64,000 nucleotides of DNA, taken from positions 13,767,029-13,831,028 of the forward strand of contig OZ024865.1 in assembly GCA_964017155.1 (NCBI GenBank). Direction: 5' to 3'. Below, in pieces: positions 34,781-46,660 of this stretch. Under the pieces are notes generated by a model that saw only the letters and a program-made list of their open reading frames with translations, did not search any database and was not told the origin of the DNA. Numbering within the stretch: position 1 is the first letter of the stretch; the number at the start of each line of letters is the position of its first letter. The translations under genes and the position numbers were made by a program. This stretch comes from Oasisia sp. SBJ-2009. Taxonomy: Eukaryota; Annelida; Polychaeta; Sabellida; Siboglinidae.

Positions 34781-34904
34781 GTCACATGGTCACCGTCAGT
34801 GATACTGACTATACAATTATGATAATCAAAATATTGCTCATGTATGCATCAGCTCATCGTCATGTACATTACAGGTAGCTATAGGTACATGCTGTTTCAT
34901 CAAC

Positions 34905-35908
34905 ATCACGTCACGTCACGTCACGTCACGTCACGTCACGTCACTTCACTTCACTTCACTTCACTTCACTTCACTTCACTTCACTTCACTTCACTTCACT
35001 TCACTTCACTTCACTTCACTTCACTTCACTTCACTTCACTTCACTTCACTTCACTTCACTTCACTTCACTTCACTTCACTTCACTTCACTTCACTTCACT
35101 TCACTTCACTTCACTTCACTTCACTTCACTTCACTTCACTTCACTTCACTTCACTTCACTTCACTTCACTTCACTTCACTTCACTTCACTTCACTTCACT
35201 TCACTTCACTTCACTTCACTTCACTTCACTTCACTTCACTTCACTTCACTTCACTTCACTTCACTTCACTTCACTTCACTTCACTTCACTTCACTTCACT
35301 TCACTTCACTTCACTTCACTTCACTTCACTTCACTTCACTTCACTTCACTTCACTTCACTTCACTTCACTTCACTTCACTTCACTTCACTTCACTTCACT
35401 TCACTTCACTTCACTTCACTTCACTTCACTTCACTTCACTTCACTTCACTTCACTTCACTTCACTTCACTTCACTTCACTTCACTTCACTTCACTTCACT
35501 TCACTTCACTTCACTTCACTTCACTTCACTTCACTTCACTTCACTTCACTTCACTTCACTTCACTTCACTTCACTTCACTTCACTTCACTTCACTTCACT
35601 TCACTTCACTTCACTTCACTTCACTTCACTTCACTTCACTTCACTTCACTTCACTTCACTTCACTTCACTTCACTTCACTTCACTTCACTTCACTTCACT
35701 TCACTTCACTTCACTTCACTTCACTTCACTTCACTTCACTTCACTTCACTTCACTTCACTTCACTTCACTTCACTTCACTTCACTTCACTTCACTTCACT
35801 TCACTTCACTTCACTTCACTTCACTTCACTTCACTTCACTTCACTTCACTTCACTTCACTTCACTTCACTTCACTTCACTTCACTTCACTTCACTTCACT
35901 TCACTTCA
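34905..35908. repeat. 1-kb (CACTT)n pentanucleotide array with CACGT cap
   Basis: Seven CACGT units lead into about 190 uninterrupted CACTT units. The array is bordered by a near-identical direct repeat: ATGCTGTTTCATCAACATCA at 34888 and ATGCTGTTTCGTCAACATCA at about 35908. The open frame through it (poly-SLHFT) is an artefact of the period. Confidence 0.97.
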
Positions 35909-35929
35909 TGCTGTTTCGTCAACATCAAT

Positions 35930-36600
35930 TAGTCATCACACTCACCACTAGTCCGCATCAGTGGCACCTCGCAGCATCCTGTAGCAGAACACTGACATTG
36001 CTCTCTTCATTATGCCCAAACAATTCCATAGTTTACTGTGGATCTTGTGGAACATTCTCTCAATGCAAGCTGGAGTGGCTGGTGTTGATAGATAAATGTG
36101 TATATGAAATCTACTTCTGCATATTGATGATATTAAAGCTATAAAGACTTCCTTTCAGAGGGATTACTTTCCCTTTTAGAAACTTCTACCCACAGTCAGA
36201 GGTAATGTAAAGGCCATCATAATGTTGTTTGTTAAATTAAGCCAGGGAGTCCATAATAACATGCCTAAATTGCTCTCATAAGAGACGATGCTAATGACTA
36301 TAGACCCTTCTTGTGAAGTCCAACTAAACTCTGCCGGCCTGGAGATCGGCCAATATAGTTGCGTACGTAGGCCTACCATGGCAGTTTGGAGCCTGACTAA
36401 AGAACAAAGGGAATATTGACCTATGTTCACAGCCAGGAGACATTTTATGCTCTGCTCAACAAAGGAAAACTAGAAGAACAAAATTAGATGTAAATTAACA
36501 ACGAAAAATTGATATTGATGTTTATGTTGTGTGTGACATGTTTCAGTAGAAGTTTAATTTTGATTCGTTTTTAGAATAAATTAATATCAGATAAAAGCGT
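35930..36600. other. Unassigned spacer
   Basis: No exon, TIR or tandem repeat that I can support. Confidence 0.45.
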
Positions 36601-36762
36601 GTCCTGTTGATCTATTTCAAACTCGGTCTGAGAGCCAATCAGCGACTTCACCCTAGTCGGCACCTTCACCCTAGTCTGTCCTACTAGTCTGTCCTACAGC
36701 ACTGTGGGGTAAGGTTGCCTTGAGCAGAGTAGGCCCTATAACTTTCCCAGGCCGTAGTGAGC
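36600..36762 (+). repeat. Dispersed repeat R, copy 2, left part
   Basis: It shares GAGAGCCAATCAGCGAC and the following block with copy 1. It is cut at its TTAA by TTAA transposon copy C and resumes at 37815 with CGTGCTGCCACCTCACTGAG, matching 32038 onward in copy 1. Copy 1 is the empty site. Confidence 0.72.
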
Positions 36763-36766
36763 TTAA

Positions 36767-37810
36767 AGGCAAAACAAAGTTAACTGTTTCGTGGCATACA
36801 CATAATAGAGTTAATATAAAGTAACAATTTCCATATATACTCAATTTTTTTACGCCAGCGGTTTACCAGAAAAATATTTTTTAACACCCAGCCAACCAAA
36901 TACTACGCGCTACTCCATCTTAGACGAAGAATGACGTCACGACGGTGATCGAGACGCTCTCCACGCAGATTCACTGCATGGGGTTTGGCTGTTGTCATGA
37001 AATGGCTGCAACTCGGCAACGCGCGTAACATGCTGATGACGGCAAATATAAAGTTGTCTATTATTGTTATCGCTGAAATCATCCTATCAACTGATGATAC
37101 ATGACTATACATGTCTACTTCAAAGCATTTCTCCTAAAAATGGACCGAGTAAAGTGAACTGTACTTGGACTGGAGGGATTCCAAACAGTACGCCCGCAAA
37201 TGTGAATCAATTTCTCCAATACTACCGGTTGTTTCAACTATTATTGCAACCGTATGCCGAACAGTAAGGCATAATTGCTAAAGTTTACCATAGATTTAAC
37301 CACATATTTAGATACACGTGTGTAAGCAGCTGCTAGATGTCACGCCAACTGAACGAACTGTCGAAGACTCGAAGTTGTTGACCCTTAACAACGTCGCAGG
37401 TTAAGGGTCAGACATAGAATGCCGCGCGCTGAATGGCCAAGCCAATTTAACCCTTCACTTAATGGCGGCGTCTAGACCATCGTGGATTTCGTTAGAATTT
37501 TAGACTTTAAAGTCACATTCTGAGTAAACCGCTGACGGATGGATGGATTTATTTAGTATAAAATGTAAAACATTGTACAGATATACATAAGATATAAATA
37601 CAAAGTACATTAAATAAAAGGATGACACAAAAAAGTGCAAGCACTTATTTCCATTGTGGTCCCAATAAAAAACTTTGAAGTAGACATGTAGTCATGTATC
37701 ATCAGCTGATAGGATGATTTCAGCGTTAAAAAATTGAGTATATGTGGAAATTGTTACTTTATATTAACTCTATTAGGTGTATGCCACGAAACAGTAAACT
37801 TGTTTTGCCT
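36767..37810. mobile_element. TTAA-flanked transposon, copy C, with internal insertion
   Basis: It is bounded by TTAA (36763-36766, 37811-37814) with the same TIRs as copies A and B. Relative to copy B it carries about 190 extra bases at about 37536-37727. The end of that extra block is a reverse-complement copy of the element's own interior (37072-37120: GATGATACATGACTA region), so part was templated from within the element. Confidence 0.82.
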
Positions 37811-37860
37811 TTAAACGTGCTGCCACCTCACTGAGCCTGGGCAATCAAGGCTACCGTCCT

Positions 37861-38383
37861 AGCAAATAGCACGAATGGTCGCCAGATGGCGGTATTGCAG
37901 TTCGGCGGAACAAAGAACAACCCAAGTGCGGTTTTTAAAGTAACTACTGTCCCATAGGTGGCAATACCGCATCACTCAAGCGAGCAGCGAGCGTGTTGCT
38001 ACGCAAACAAAAGATTGATCGACACGGCCGAATCCGGTAAACAAGTGAGTCACGCGTATTAGTTGGGGTTTCGTTATGACATGCGATACGTCTTAAATAT
38101 ACATCTCACTATACGTCTTAAATATATACATCCTCTTTTAATATATGTATATTTAAAACACGGGAAGTACGTGCTGTTGTATGATACAATTGACGTGAAT
38201 AATATGTCTTCTGACATATAACCTGACACGGATCAATCGCTACAAAGGCTTTGCTATAATGTACGCGGCTGTAGACTATTAATAGCCACACCGATCACTC
38301 GATCAATCGGATATTTATTATGCACCGTTCCAACAGTCGTCGTCCACGGCGCCGTGTAAAACGTTCTCGAAAATGCGTACGCC

Positions 38384-38385
<2 letters not shown>
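37861..38385. other. Unassigned spacer
   Basis: A weak inverted pair (GATGGCGGTATTGCAG near 37883 and AGGTGGCAATACCGCATC near 37960) is present. Nothing else was recognised. Confidence 0.4.
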
Positions 38386-38707
<322 letters not shown>

Positions 38708-38829
38708 AAAAACTTTTATATCTCCTAAATGCTAAAAAATATTCCAGCTTAGAGGCGCAACAAATAAAATCATTTAGCTACTCATACACGAGGACAGACA
38801 AAAGTTGTCACTGGAGCATGGAACCACCG

Positions 38830-39715
38830 AAATTCTATGGTGGAAAAGCAGTTTCAAACAAATATGTTTTAAATTTCTTACGAAAAGTGTCTATGGTTTC
38901 AGAAGATGTAATCGCAATATGGAGTTGATTCCCAATTGTTGGCGCAGCCACAGAGAAAAATTATTCTAGCCAATATTCAACGTAGTTTTAGGAACAAATG
39001 TTGTTTGGAAATGTAGCAGATTAAGTAAGTATGTCGGTTGCTGAGTAGAAAGAATACGGTAAGTAACAGTAGCCAATTAAAATTTAATTCGGTATACAAC
39101 TGGAAGCCAGTGTAACTGCTTATGTAGTGGTAGCGATGGCGAGAAACGGGAGGGGGGGAGGGCGGGGGTTAAGTATCACTCGTGGTAAACACTCGACTAT
39201 TAACCAGGGCAACTGATATTGTTTTAGCAGAAGATAAAGACAAATGACGCCGGATTCGACGGAAATCTCTATATCATAGAAACATGATTTGCATACCTGT
39301 GAAATGTACTGATGAAAGCAGAAATTACTGTCAAAGAAAACATCTAAATTTCGAATAGTTTCTGATGGTGATGTATCGTTACCAAGTGTTTTAATTAGAA
39401 AGTAGTCTACAATCTTGTTACTTTGTTGTTTTGTACCAATAATAATTAGATCAGTTTTATCAACATTAAGCTTTAATTGATTCCAACCATGACAAGATGT
39501 CAGTAAGGCATCATTTAAAATGATTTGCTATGATCTTTTCCACGATCTTCGAAACAACTAAGATTAGAAATAGGACGATAGTTCTGTAGTTCAATTTGTC
39601 CAAGATATTTGTTTTTTAATAAGAGGATTGACCAAAGCTTGCTTGAAATCATCAGGAGCAATACCATCCTGCATTGACATATTAAAAATGGTTGTAATAG
39701 GACGAATCGGTTGAA

Positions 39716-39720
<5 letters not shown>
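38830..39720 (-). pseudogene. LINE fossil (L2/CR1-like), RT core deleted
   Basis: Minus strand, 5' to 3': the N-terminal RT block FNMSMQDGIAPDDFKQALVN and LQNYRPISNL (39720-39560), a jump over the catalytic core, then KLNVDKTDLIIIGTKQQ, ETIRNLDVFFDSNFCFH and VCKSCFYDIEI (39510-39250), and the C-terminal LHWLPV, PTYLLNLLHFQTTFVPKT and FRKKFKTYLFE blocks (39130-38830). Frameshifts separate the blocks. It is non-functional. The clade is judged by motif style only. Confidence 0.75.
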
Positions 39721-39787
<67 letters not shown>

Positions 39788-39890
39788 TGTATGTATGTAT
39801 GTATGTATGTATGTATGTATGTATGTATGTATGTATGTATGTATGTATGTATGTATGTACGTACGTACGTACGTACGTACGTACGTACGA
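39719..39890. repeat. (TA)n-(TATG)n-(TACG)n compound array
   Basis: TA (39719-39760), about 24 TATG units (39761-39856), about eight TACG units (to 39890). Each block differs from the preceding one by a single transition per tetramer, with sharp boundaries. Confidence 0.95.
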
Positions 39891-40210
39891 ATATTGAACG
39901 TAATCCAGTCGTTTCGTTTTATATTCGAATACGTAGCTCGTAAATTGAAGTATGGTAGGCGTCTTCAATGTTGAACTGGAGCCAGTTGAACCAAAATAGC
40001 TATATAAGTTGAAAAGCGTTCCCGCCTAAATTAGTTAGTCATAGGAAAAAAAGATTAAAGAAAATATATTGTACTTATGAAAACAATTACAATGGTTTCA
40101 TTGGTTTGTTTCGCTAATACTGGGTGTAAGTTAATATTTATCTAAAGATGTACATGGGAAAAAAAACTGTTTTTTTACATTACAGTATTGATTTCGTTCT
40201 TTTTCTCCAG

Positions 40211-40273
40211 ATCAGAAATCTACGTGGACGCTGGTTTACTGGAGCTAGTCCCAGAGACAGACCGTCATGCCAA
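40211..40273 (+). CDS. Possible exon upstream of the death-domain exon
   Basis: 63 bp after a good acceptor (TTCTTTTTCTCCAG) and before GTAATG. Phase 0 at both ends would join the death-domain exon in frame and reads IRNLRGRWFTGASPRDRPSC then Q. An alternative frame (SEIYVDAGLLELVPETDRHA) looks more protein-like but cannot be joined. The GCTAGTCCCAGAGA core also occurs at 32072 in repeat R, which counts against it. Confidence 0.25.
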
Positions 40274-40519
40274 GTAATGGTGCTTTCCATAAACCAATAT
40301 AATAGACTCTGTATGATTATGGCTTGCTACGTGCATTTTCCAACACAGTATAAATACATTATTTGATACAATGTAGTAGTTGAGTAGTAACAAACCGTTT
40401 AGTGCCAACATAATTGTCTTATTATATATGCTACATATGTTTGACTTGTACCTTAAAAGGAGTTTTTGTTAAATCTCCGGCATACGACATTATTACAGTG
40501 CACGCATGCTTCCTTGCAG

Positions 40520-40787
40520 GTTTAAACGACAAATTCATAACCTCGCTCTCTAGTAAGATAGGCGCCGATTACCTTAAACTTGGAGTGAACTTAGGTAGGA
40601 AAATAAAAGAAATACGTGGTCTCGAAAAACGCTACCTAATGGATCCTGAGGAAATTAGTACCGACATACTTGATACATGGAGTTCTGCCTCAAAACAATC
40701 GGAAGCTGAAATGGTGGAAACATTGGTTGCTGCCCTCGACGATATGGGTAGAAACGACGTCGTGACGTTCGTCAAAGATAGTGAGTC
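40520..40787 (+). CDS. Death-domain exon
   Basis: It starts after the acceptor GCTTCCTTGCAG and ends at GATA|GTGAGT (phase 1); if unspliced, the frame runs to TAG at 40819-40821. The translation begins GLNDKFITSLSSKIGADYLK and continues with LGRKIKEIRGLEKRY, STDILDTWSS, EAEMVETLVAALDDMGRNDV and VTFV. The amphipathic-helix spacing, the I-L-x-x-W motif and the final AL-DD-MGRNDVV helix fit the death-domain fold (six helices, about 85 residues), a homotypic interaction module in cell-death and innate-immune adaptors. Partner domains are not visible. Downstream phase-1 exons at 54557 onward are compatible. Confidence 0.72.
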
Positions 40788-40821
40788 TTTCAATAACATT
40801 CCGCACTCGATAGTTGCTTAG

Positions 40822-41570
40822 GAACATTCCATAACACCAGTTGAGTTTCGGTCGCATTTGTAACAGTTGCACATATTAGGACGTTGTATTGATCAAAAGC
40901 ATACTTTCAGGTTACAATGTAATTGTGAATGAATATATGAATTGGGTTTCTGGGAAGGACTATGCATGAAGATAAAGTAAGTAGCGCAGTATCCAATCCT
41001 CTGGGCTGCTTTTCACTTTACGTGTTCAACCGAATGCCATCTCGACTTCCCCGGGAAGCATCTAGGCCCTCAGCAATTACTATTCGTGCACAATCTTCAA
41101 CCACAGTCTATGGTCAGGTACTCGTTCATGCAACTGAGTGAACTGCCCAACGCTTGACACGACAGGCATACACCAATATTTTGAAAATATTCCCGAAAGA
41201 CTAGCTCGCCAACATATCTTCCAAAACGAGGGTTAGGGAACGGTGGGCAAGTGGGCTTAGCAAACACTAACAACGATCACATGTATAAGACAATCGGTAT
41301 AGTGATATGCATTTAGTTGCATGCGTGGCACACACACACACACGCACCACACACACACGCGCGCGCACACACACACGCACACACGCACACACACACGCGC
41401 ACACGCACGCACACACAATGCTAATTTATGTAGGCCCTAACACATCACAGTATTGCAAAGATAGCGTTTTGAGAGCCTCAATTTATAAGATTGGTGACCT
41501 GTAATTCAGAATGAAACTGCTTCGTATAGTTTTAGACAGTCCAATATGGTAATACACTCGTTAAAGGGAT
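40822..41570. other. Unassigned, with CA/CG tract
   Basis: Apart from an interrupted (CA)n/(CG)n tract at 41331-41418 I see nothing. If the death-domain exon splices at GTGAGT, this is the start of a 13.8-kb intron. Confidence 0.5.
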
Positions 41571-41996
41571 AGGGTCTACTCTAGTCAGTGAGAGATTCAC
41601 ACCATTTACTTACATCTGTATTTAATATATTGGTTGTGCATAGTAATTGTGCACAAAGATCGTTAATAACAACAAATTATAGTATAATTGTACCAGAAAC
41701 ACTCCATGTTGAATTCAGGGGGCTGCCATCTTGAGACTGATACGCCAGTGACGTAAACCGCTTACGTCACTGGCACATGCACGTTCGAACGTTGTAGTGC
41801 TTACGTTTTTCCGGCGTTAAATCCTTTCCGATTGACGTTTCTGCGCATGCGCGAGTCAGATACGACCTTGGTTGCTATGCGGGATGTTTACTTTTCCCAC
41901 CCCGCGGCACCCACCGTTAAAACCGTTCCGATTGACGTTTCTGCGCATGCGCGTGTCAACTATTTTGTTAACCGGCGAAAGTTTGTAGTTTCTGAG
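41571..41996 (+). repeat. Repeat mosaic ending in two GACGTTTCTGCGCATGCGC MITE termini
   Basis: 41571-41730 is the reverse complement of sequence on either side of the minus-strand LINE at 53549-54405 (54406-54500, then 53433-53548). It therefore shows the uninterrupted form, with GTGCACAAAG joined to ATCGTTAATAA. A hairpin (GCCAGTGACGTAA and its complement) lies at 41742-41777. The MITE terminus CCGATTGACGTTTCTGCGCA occurs at about 41829 and again at 41928 in the same orientation. Confidence 0.7.
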
Positions 41997-42729
41997 ATGT
42001 TTTACAGTTATCTGAGACATTATATGAGCAGTGGCGTGCACCACCCGGCAGTAGCCAAGCATGACAATGCCCAGTGAAGGGTACGCTCAGCAGCGCTGAA
42101 GCATACTTTAAAAGGTGTGTTCAAAAAGGCTAAATTCGAGTCGACCCAGTCAGTGGCAGTGCTGACTCAGCCTCTCAGGAGCAGAGTCCAGTTATCAGTA
42201 ATAAGATTATCGACAGCGTCAAACGTTCATCACAAATAATAATAATTATTATATTAAGTAACGTTGTCATTGGCATCGGAATATAAGTATAGGGTTGCAT
42301 TAATTAAGTCGTTTATATAGAGTAGAAATGATACAGTAACGATAGGAGTGAGCCCTGCATCAGTGCATGATCGTGTGTGTTTTCAATATCTTTAACTTTA
42401 TTTCAGATTGTCATAGACATAGTACACACAGATGTCCACATAAACATTAAAAAAATACAAGTGACTAGAAAAATAGAAAAGTATTGCACATGGTAAATAG
42501 AGAGAAAAAACATTGCACAATGGTACATTCAAACAAAAACTATTATGTATATACAACATTTTGATCCAATGTCGTCTTATCCTGGATTGCCATTTTATTT
42601 ATATCACTGTTGATAATTGCAGTTACCAACTTATTATTACTTATCAAGTCTCCGCATGAATTTATATACAAGGTTTCTAATTACAGCTTTACTATCTGGT
42701 ACATGGTATTCTACAAACATGGTGGAGGC

Positions 42730-43149
42730 CAGGGTTGGAAAAAATCATGATTTATTCTAATAAATCGAATAAATCGGATTTTTTCGAATAAATCGGATTT
42801 TTTCGATTAAATCGATTTATTAGATTTTTTCAACATTCTTGACAATCATAAGAAATAATATGTAATTCGGAAAATAAATAAAAGTGGAATATCATAATAT
42901 ACCCAATAGGCTGAACATTTCATTCTTAGCATTTCTAAAGAATTAAAGCAAAGTTGTTATGTACAAATTTAAACTTTATTTTAAAATACATACAGTTAAA
43001 TCAACTGGTAGTAGCACGCAACGTAAGTATAAATTTAAAATAATCTGAACAAAAATCGAAAAAATCAATGTCTTGATTTTTTTCAAGTTGATTAAATCAA
43101 TGATTTAATCGATGATTTAATCAATTTGATTAAATCAATGCCAACCCTG
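42730..43149. mobile_element. hAT MITE, 420 bp, 8-bp TSD
   Basis: The TSD is GTGGAGGC (42722-42729, 43150-43157). Termini are CAGGGTTGGAAAAAATCATG and, inverted, CAGGGTTGGCATTG. Subterminal regions are full of AATCGATTTA-like repeats. The other arm of the duplication at about 46568 has the uninterrupted GCCTCCACCATG, a natural empty site. Confidence 0.92.
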
Positions 43150-43374
43150 GTGGAGGCACTGCAATATTTAGGCTGATTTAGCAATAAGCGAAACACATTA
43201 TTGTAAGCCACATGAAGATTATGTATACTTGCTACTGTGTAATTCCACCACAGCTGAGCAGTATATATGGGAGAGCAGAAAATTCTAAGCAAAGTCAGCT
43301 TCACTTCAGTGGAACACATGTAAAATTTCCGCAATAGCATGTTACCCCTAGCATATAGTTGTCGGCATTGCCGC

Positions 43375-44633
43375 CAGGGTTCGCACAGGGCGCCGAAAGT
43401 CTCGAATGTTCTTTAATTAGATTTTTTCATTCGAGTACCCTCGAATGTTCTTGAATTTGACTGGATGTTCTTGAATGTTCTTGAATCTGATTTTCAAGAA
43501 TTTTCATGCACATAACTAACAATTTGTATGAGGGGATAATATTTATTGGCATTGTATCAAATAATCATTACTAATGTATGAAAAAAATCGGCGAATTGTG
43601 TCAAACAAAATGGCGGAAAGCCGGGAGTTGGGAGTTGATGAATTAGTGGTAGTTTGATTCAGTAGATGGCGCCACCTGATATAGGCTAATGCTACACCGT
43701 TTTCTATTGGTTCGTTCAAGAGCGAATGACCAATTAGGGCCGTGTTTGCTTTTTATTTTCTACGCGACGCCATTTGCATTTTACGATTTTTAATTCGCGC
43801 GCATGTTGGAAGTTACTTGGAAGTTGGAACGTTTTAAATCATGCCTCGCCAACATGGAAATTGCAAGTTTCGGGATTAGTGGCTGGTTGATACCAAATTT
43901 AAAGATTTGATGGTTAAAGATCGCGCTGATGACAAGGTTGCAGTCAGTATGCAATGTTTGCAAGAAACGAACAAGACTAACATGGGCACTTATGGCTATG
44001 CAGAATTCGGACCCACCTCAGTTTTGCCATTATAACTGTATGTTTGCCAACATTTGATTTTGTTAATTAATTCATTTAACATCATCTTGCGCATATTTAT
44101 GTTTTTAAATAGCGCGTCTTAGCAGACTTTCGCGGTCGAAAAGACAGCGCGGCCGGCATAAACAAACTGTTTATCGCTCATTCTATCTATGTGCACGGCG
44201 TCATGACACATGCACCGCTGCACTTGCGACTGGCACAAATCGGAGCGCTATTTGGGTCTCAAAATGCAATATTTATGAAACATAAATATGCCTGGGAATC
44301 CTGATTGATTATGTTTAGGATGAGAGTTATCCAACATAGACAAATATACAGTTATAATGACAAGTGGAGCAGAAGGAACTCGAGAATAAACTTATCACAC
44401 TGAAGGCAGTGTGAAGTGTCTGTTGGGACTTGGAAGTCACACAGTGCGACCAGTAATTCTGTGGACAGCACCCGTTATTTTTCTGTTTTCTTTCAATAAA
44501 CTGCTGTTTGTACCTGACATTTTTTATTGTACATAAAATGTTCTTGAGAATGTTCTTGAAAATGTTCTATTTTCCCCCGCAAATGTTCTTGAATGTTCTT
44601 GAATTTGATTACACACTTTCTGTATGAACCCTG
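43375..44633 (+). mobile_element. hAT element, 1.26 kb, with transposase remnant
   Basis: The TSD is ATTGCCGC (43367-43374, 44634-44641). Termini are CAGGGTTCGCACAG and, inverted, CAGGGTTCATACAG. Both subterminal regions are rich in direct TGTTCTTGAATGTTCTTGAA repeats. It carries a broken zinc-finger coding segment (43841-44030). The matching site in the right arm (about 46358) is uninterrupted, and also lacks one 8-bp CATTGCCG unit. Confidence 0.9.
43841..44030 (+). pseudogene. BED-type zinc-finger transposase N-terminus remnant
   Basis: From ATG at 43841 it reads MPRQHGNCKFRD, a stop (TAG), WLVDTKFKDLMVKDRADDK, then QC and, in the next frame, CNVCKKR. A frame change back gives NMGTYGYAEF. 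The order W-x-D-x-x-F-K-D, then C-x-x-C and S/T-N-M-G fits the zinc-finger start of hAT-type transposases and related proteins. It is interrupted by one stop and at least one frameshift. The catalytic domain is missing. Confidence 0.6.
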
Positions 44634-45800
44634 ATTGCCGCATTGGCGTAAGATATCTTTGTCATCACGTAATGTATTAGAAATAAAGTGACCAAAATAT
44701 TTCACATTATCCACTTCCTGGATTGTTTTACCATTAATCTTAAATGATGGAACTTCAATATTTTTCTTATATTTACTTTTAAAATATTAACACAGCATTG
44801 TTCTTGGGAGTTGTACTTGATATCATGATTTAACCCATAGAGTCCACATACCTGCATCAGTTCAGACAGTCTTGATACAGATGGGGACAGAATTACCAAG
44901 TCATCAGCATACATAAGATGGTTGATAGTTGTACTACATATTACACACCTTGTGTTACATTTGTTTAAAGCTATGGTTAAATCATCCATATATATATATA
45001 TTAAAAAGGTGTGGTGAGAGTATACCACCTTGCCTGACACCATTTGCAACATAAAAATGTTCCAACAATTTGCCTGACCATCTTATACACATAGTCTGAT
45101 TCGAATACCAATATATAAGCAGTCTAACAATATATCCAGACACTCCCCTGTCAATCAACTTTTGAAATAAGATAGAATGTTTCACTCTGTCAAAGGATTT
45201 AGAAGCATCTAAAGACATGTAAACATAGACCCATCTAGACTCCTATGCCTGTCAATAACTTCCTTTAAGACATAAATACACAAGTCTGTCCCGTGTTTTT
45301 TCTTAAATCCAAACTGATTGGACATTGTTGACCGCGTAACTGACATTGTGTCTAACAATGTTTTCAATTTCTTTTGACACAATACTAGCTAATGCAATAG
45401 GTCTATAATTGTCTTTGCTGTTAATCTTGCCACATTTATCTTTGATAATAGGAACCAGCACAACATATAACAAAGAAATAGGTAAAAATCCATGTACAAA
45501 AAAAACAAGTTATACACATAGCAAGTAAAGGCACAATGTGCTTATCACAATATTTAAGGTGTTCAGCATATACACAAACCATACCATAAGTCTTATTTAT
45601 ATCTAGGCATTTAATAGCATTTTCAGCTTCGCTAATTTCCACAACTATGTCATTTGTATATTTGGAATCACATTTGATCTGTTGAATGTCTATATCCCTA
45701 ATACAATTAAAAAGCTGTTTAAAATGAGACCGCCATTTACCTGTACACCTTTACCTAATAGTGTTGAGGATGTTAGTGGTAGTTTTGAAATAACTGAATT

Positions 45801-46660
45801 ATGGCGGCCTCATTTTAAACAGCTTTTTAATTGTATTAGGGATATAGACATTCAACAGATCAAATGTGATTCCAAATATACAAATGACATACCCCGGTAG
45901 TTGTGGAAATTAGCAAAGTTGAAAATGCCATTAAATGCCTAGATATAAATAAGACTGATGGTATGGATGGTGTATATGCTGAACATCTTAAACATTGTGA
46001 TAAGCGCATTGTGCCTTTACTTGCTATGTGTATAACCGGGTTTTTTGTACATGGATTTTTACCTAGTTCTTTGTTATCTGTTGTATCTGTTGTGCTCTAT
46101 GTGCCCCATCTGTATCAAGACTGTCTGAACTGATGCAGGTATGTGGACTCTATGGGTTAAATCATGATATCAAGTACAACTCCAAGAAAAGTGCTGTGTT
46201 AATATTTAAAAGTAACTAATAAAATTATATGAACAATGTTGATGTTCCATCATTTAAGATTAATGGTGAAACAATCCAGGAAGTGGATAATGTGAAATAT
46301 TTGGGTGACTTTATTTCTAAGACATTACATGATGACAAAGATATCTTACGCCAATGCCGACAACTATATGCTAGGGGTAATATACTATTGCGGAAATTTT
46401 ACATGTGTTCCACTGAAGTGAAGCTGACTTTGCTTAGAACTTTCTGCTCTCCCATGTATACTGCTCAGCTGTGGTGGAATTACACAGTAGCAAGTATACA
46501 TAATCTTCATGTGGCTTACAATAATGTGTTTCGCTTATTGCTGAATCAGCCTAAATATTGCAGTGCCTCCACCATGTTTGTAGAATACCATGTACCAGAT
46601 AGTTAAGCTGTAATTAGAAACCTTGTATATAAATTCATGCGGAGACTTGATGCTCTTATA
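45801..46660 (+). pseudogene. Non-LTR reverse transcriptase gene, right arm copy, core deleted
   Basis: It reads WRPHFKQLFNCIRDIDIQQI, then EISKVENAIKCLDINKTDGM and KRIVPLLAMCITGFFVHGF. After SLLSV the frame jumps to the region corresponding to PSVSRLSELMQV, so the catalytic YADD block is gone. From 46229 it resumes: INGETIQEVDNVKYLGDFIS, LLRKFYMCSTEVKLTLLRTF, WWNYTVASIHNLHVAYNNVF. It cannot encode an active enzyme. Confidence 0.85.

Larger units (their letters stand above)
43158..45690 (-). pseudogene. Non-LTR reverse transcriptase gene, left arm copy
   Basis: Minus strand, 5' to 3': EISEAENAIKCLDINKTYGM and HIVPLLAMCITCFF (45640-45500); the fingers/palm MSLDASKSFDRVKHSILFQK (from 45218), NGVRQGGILSPHLFNIY; then the active-site block NHLMYADDLVILSPSVSRLS (near 44900); thumb and C-terminal blocks resume after the inserted hAT element as LLRKFYMCSTEVKLTLLRIF and WWNYTVASIHNLHVAYNNVF (43340-43160). 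Several frameshifts (near 45220, 44995, 44770) break it. The catalytic YADD is intact. The clade was not determined. Confidence 0.85.
42005..45736 (-). repeat. Giant inverted duplication, left arm (LINE reading leftward)
   Basis: The reverse complement of this arm, minus two insertions and a core segment, matches 45801-47243. The inner ends meet at GACCGCCAT (45736) and ATGGCGGCC (45801), leaving a 64-bp centre. The arm carries a non-LTR RT gene on the minus strand plus its downstream sequence. Two hAT elements (42730-43149, 43375-44633) interrupt this arm only. Confidence 0.85.

Noticed and set aside
34844..35932. 362-codon frame of poly-SLHFT
   Set aside because: Translation of a pure CACTT pentanucleotide array.
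40520..40821. Death-domain exon as the 5' part of the LRR gene
   Set aside because: The two lie on opposite strands and diverge; they cannot form one transcript as assembled.
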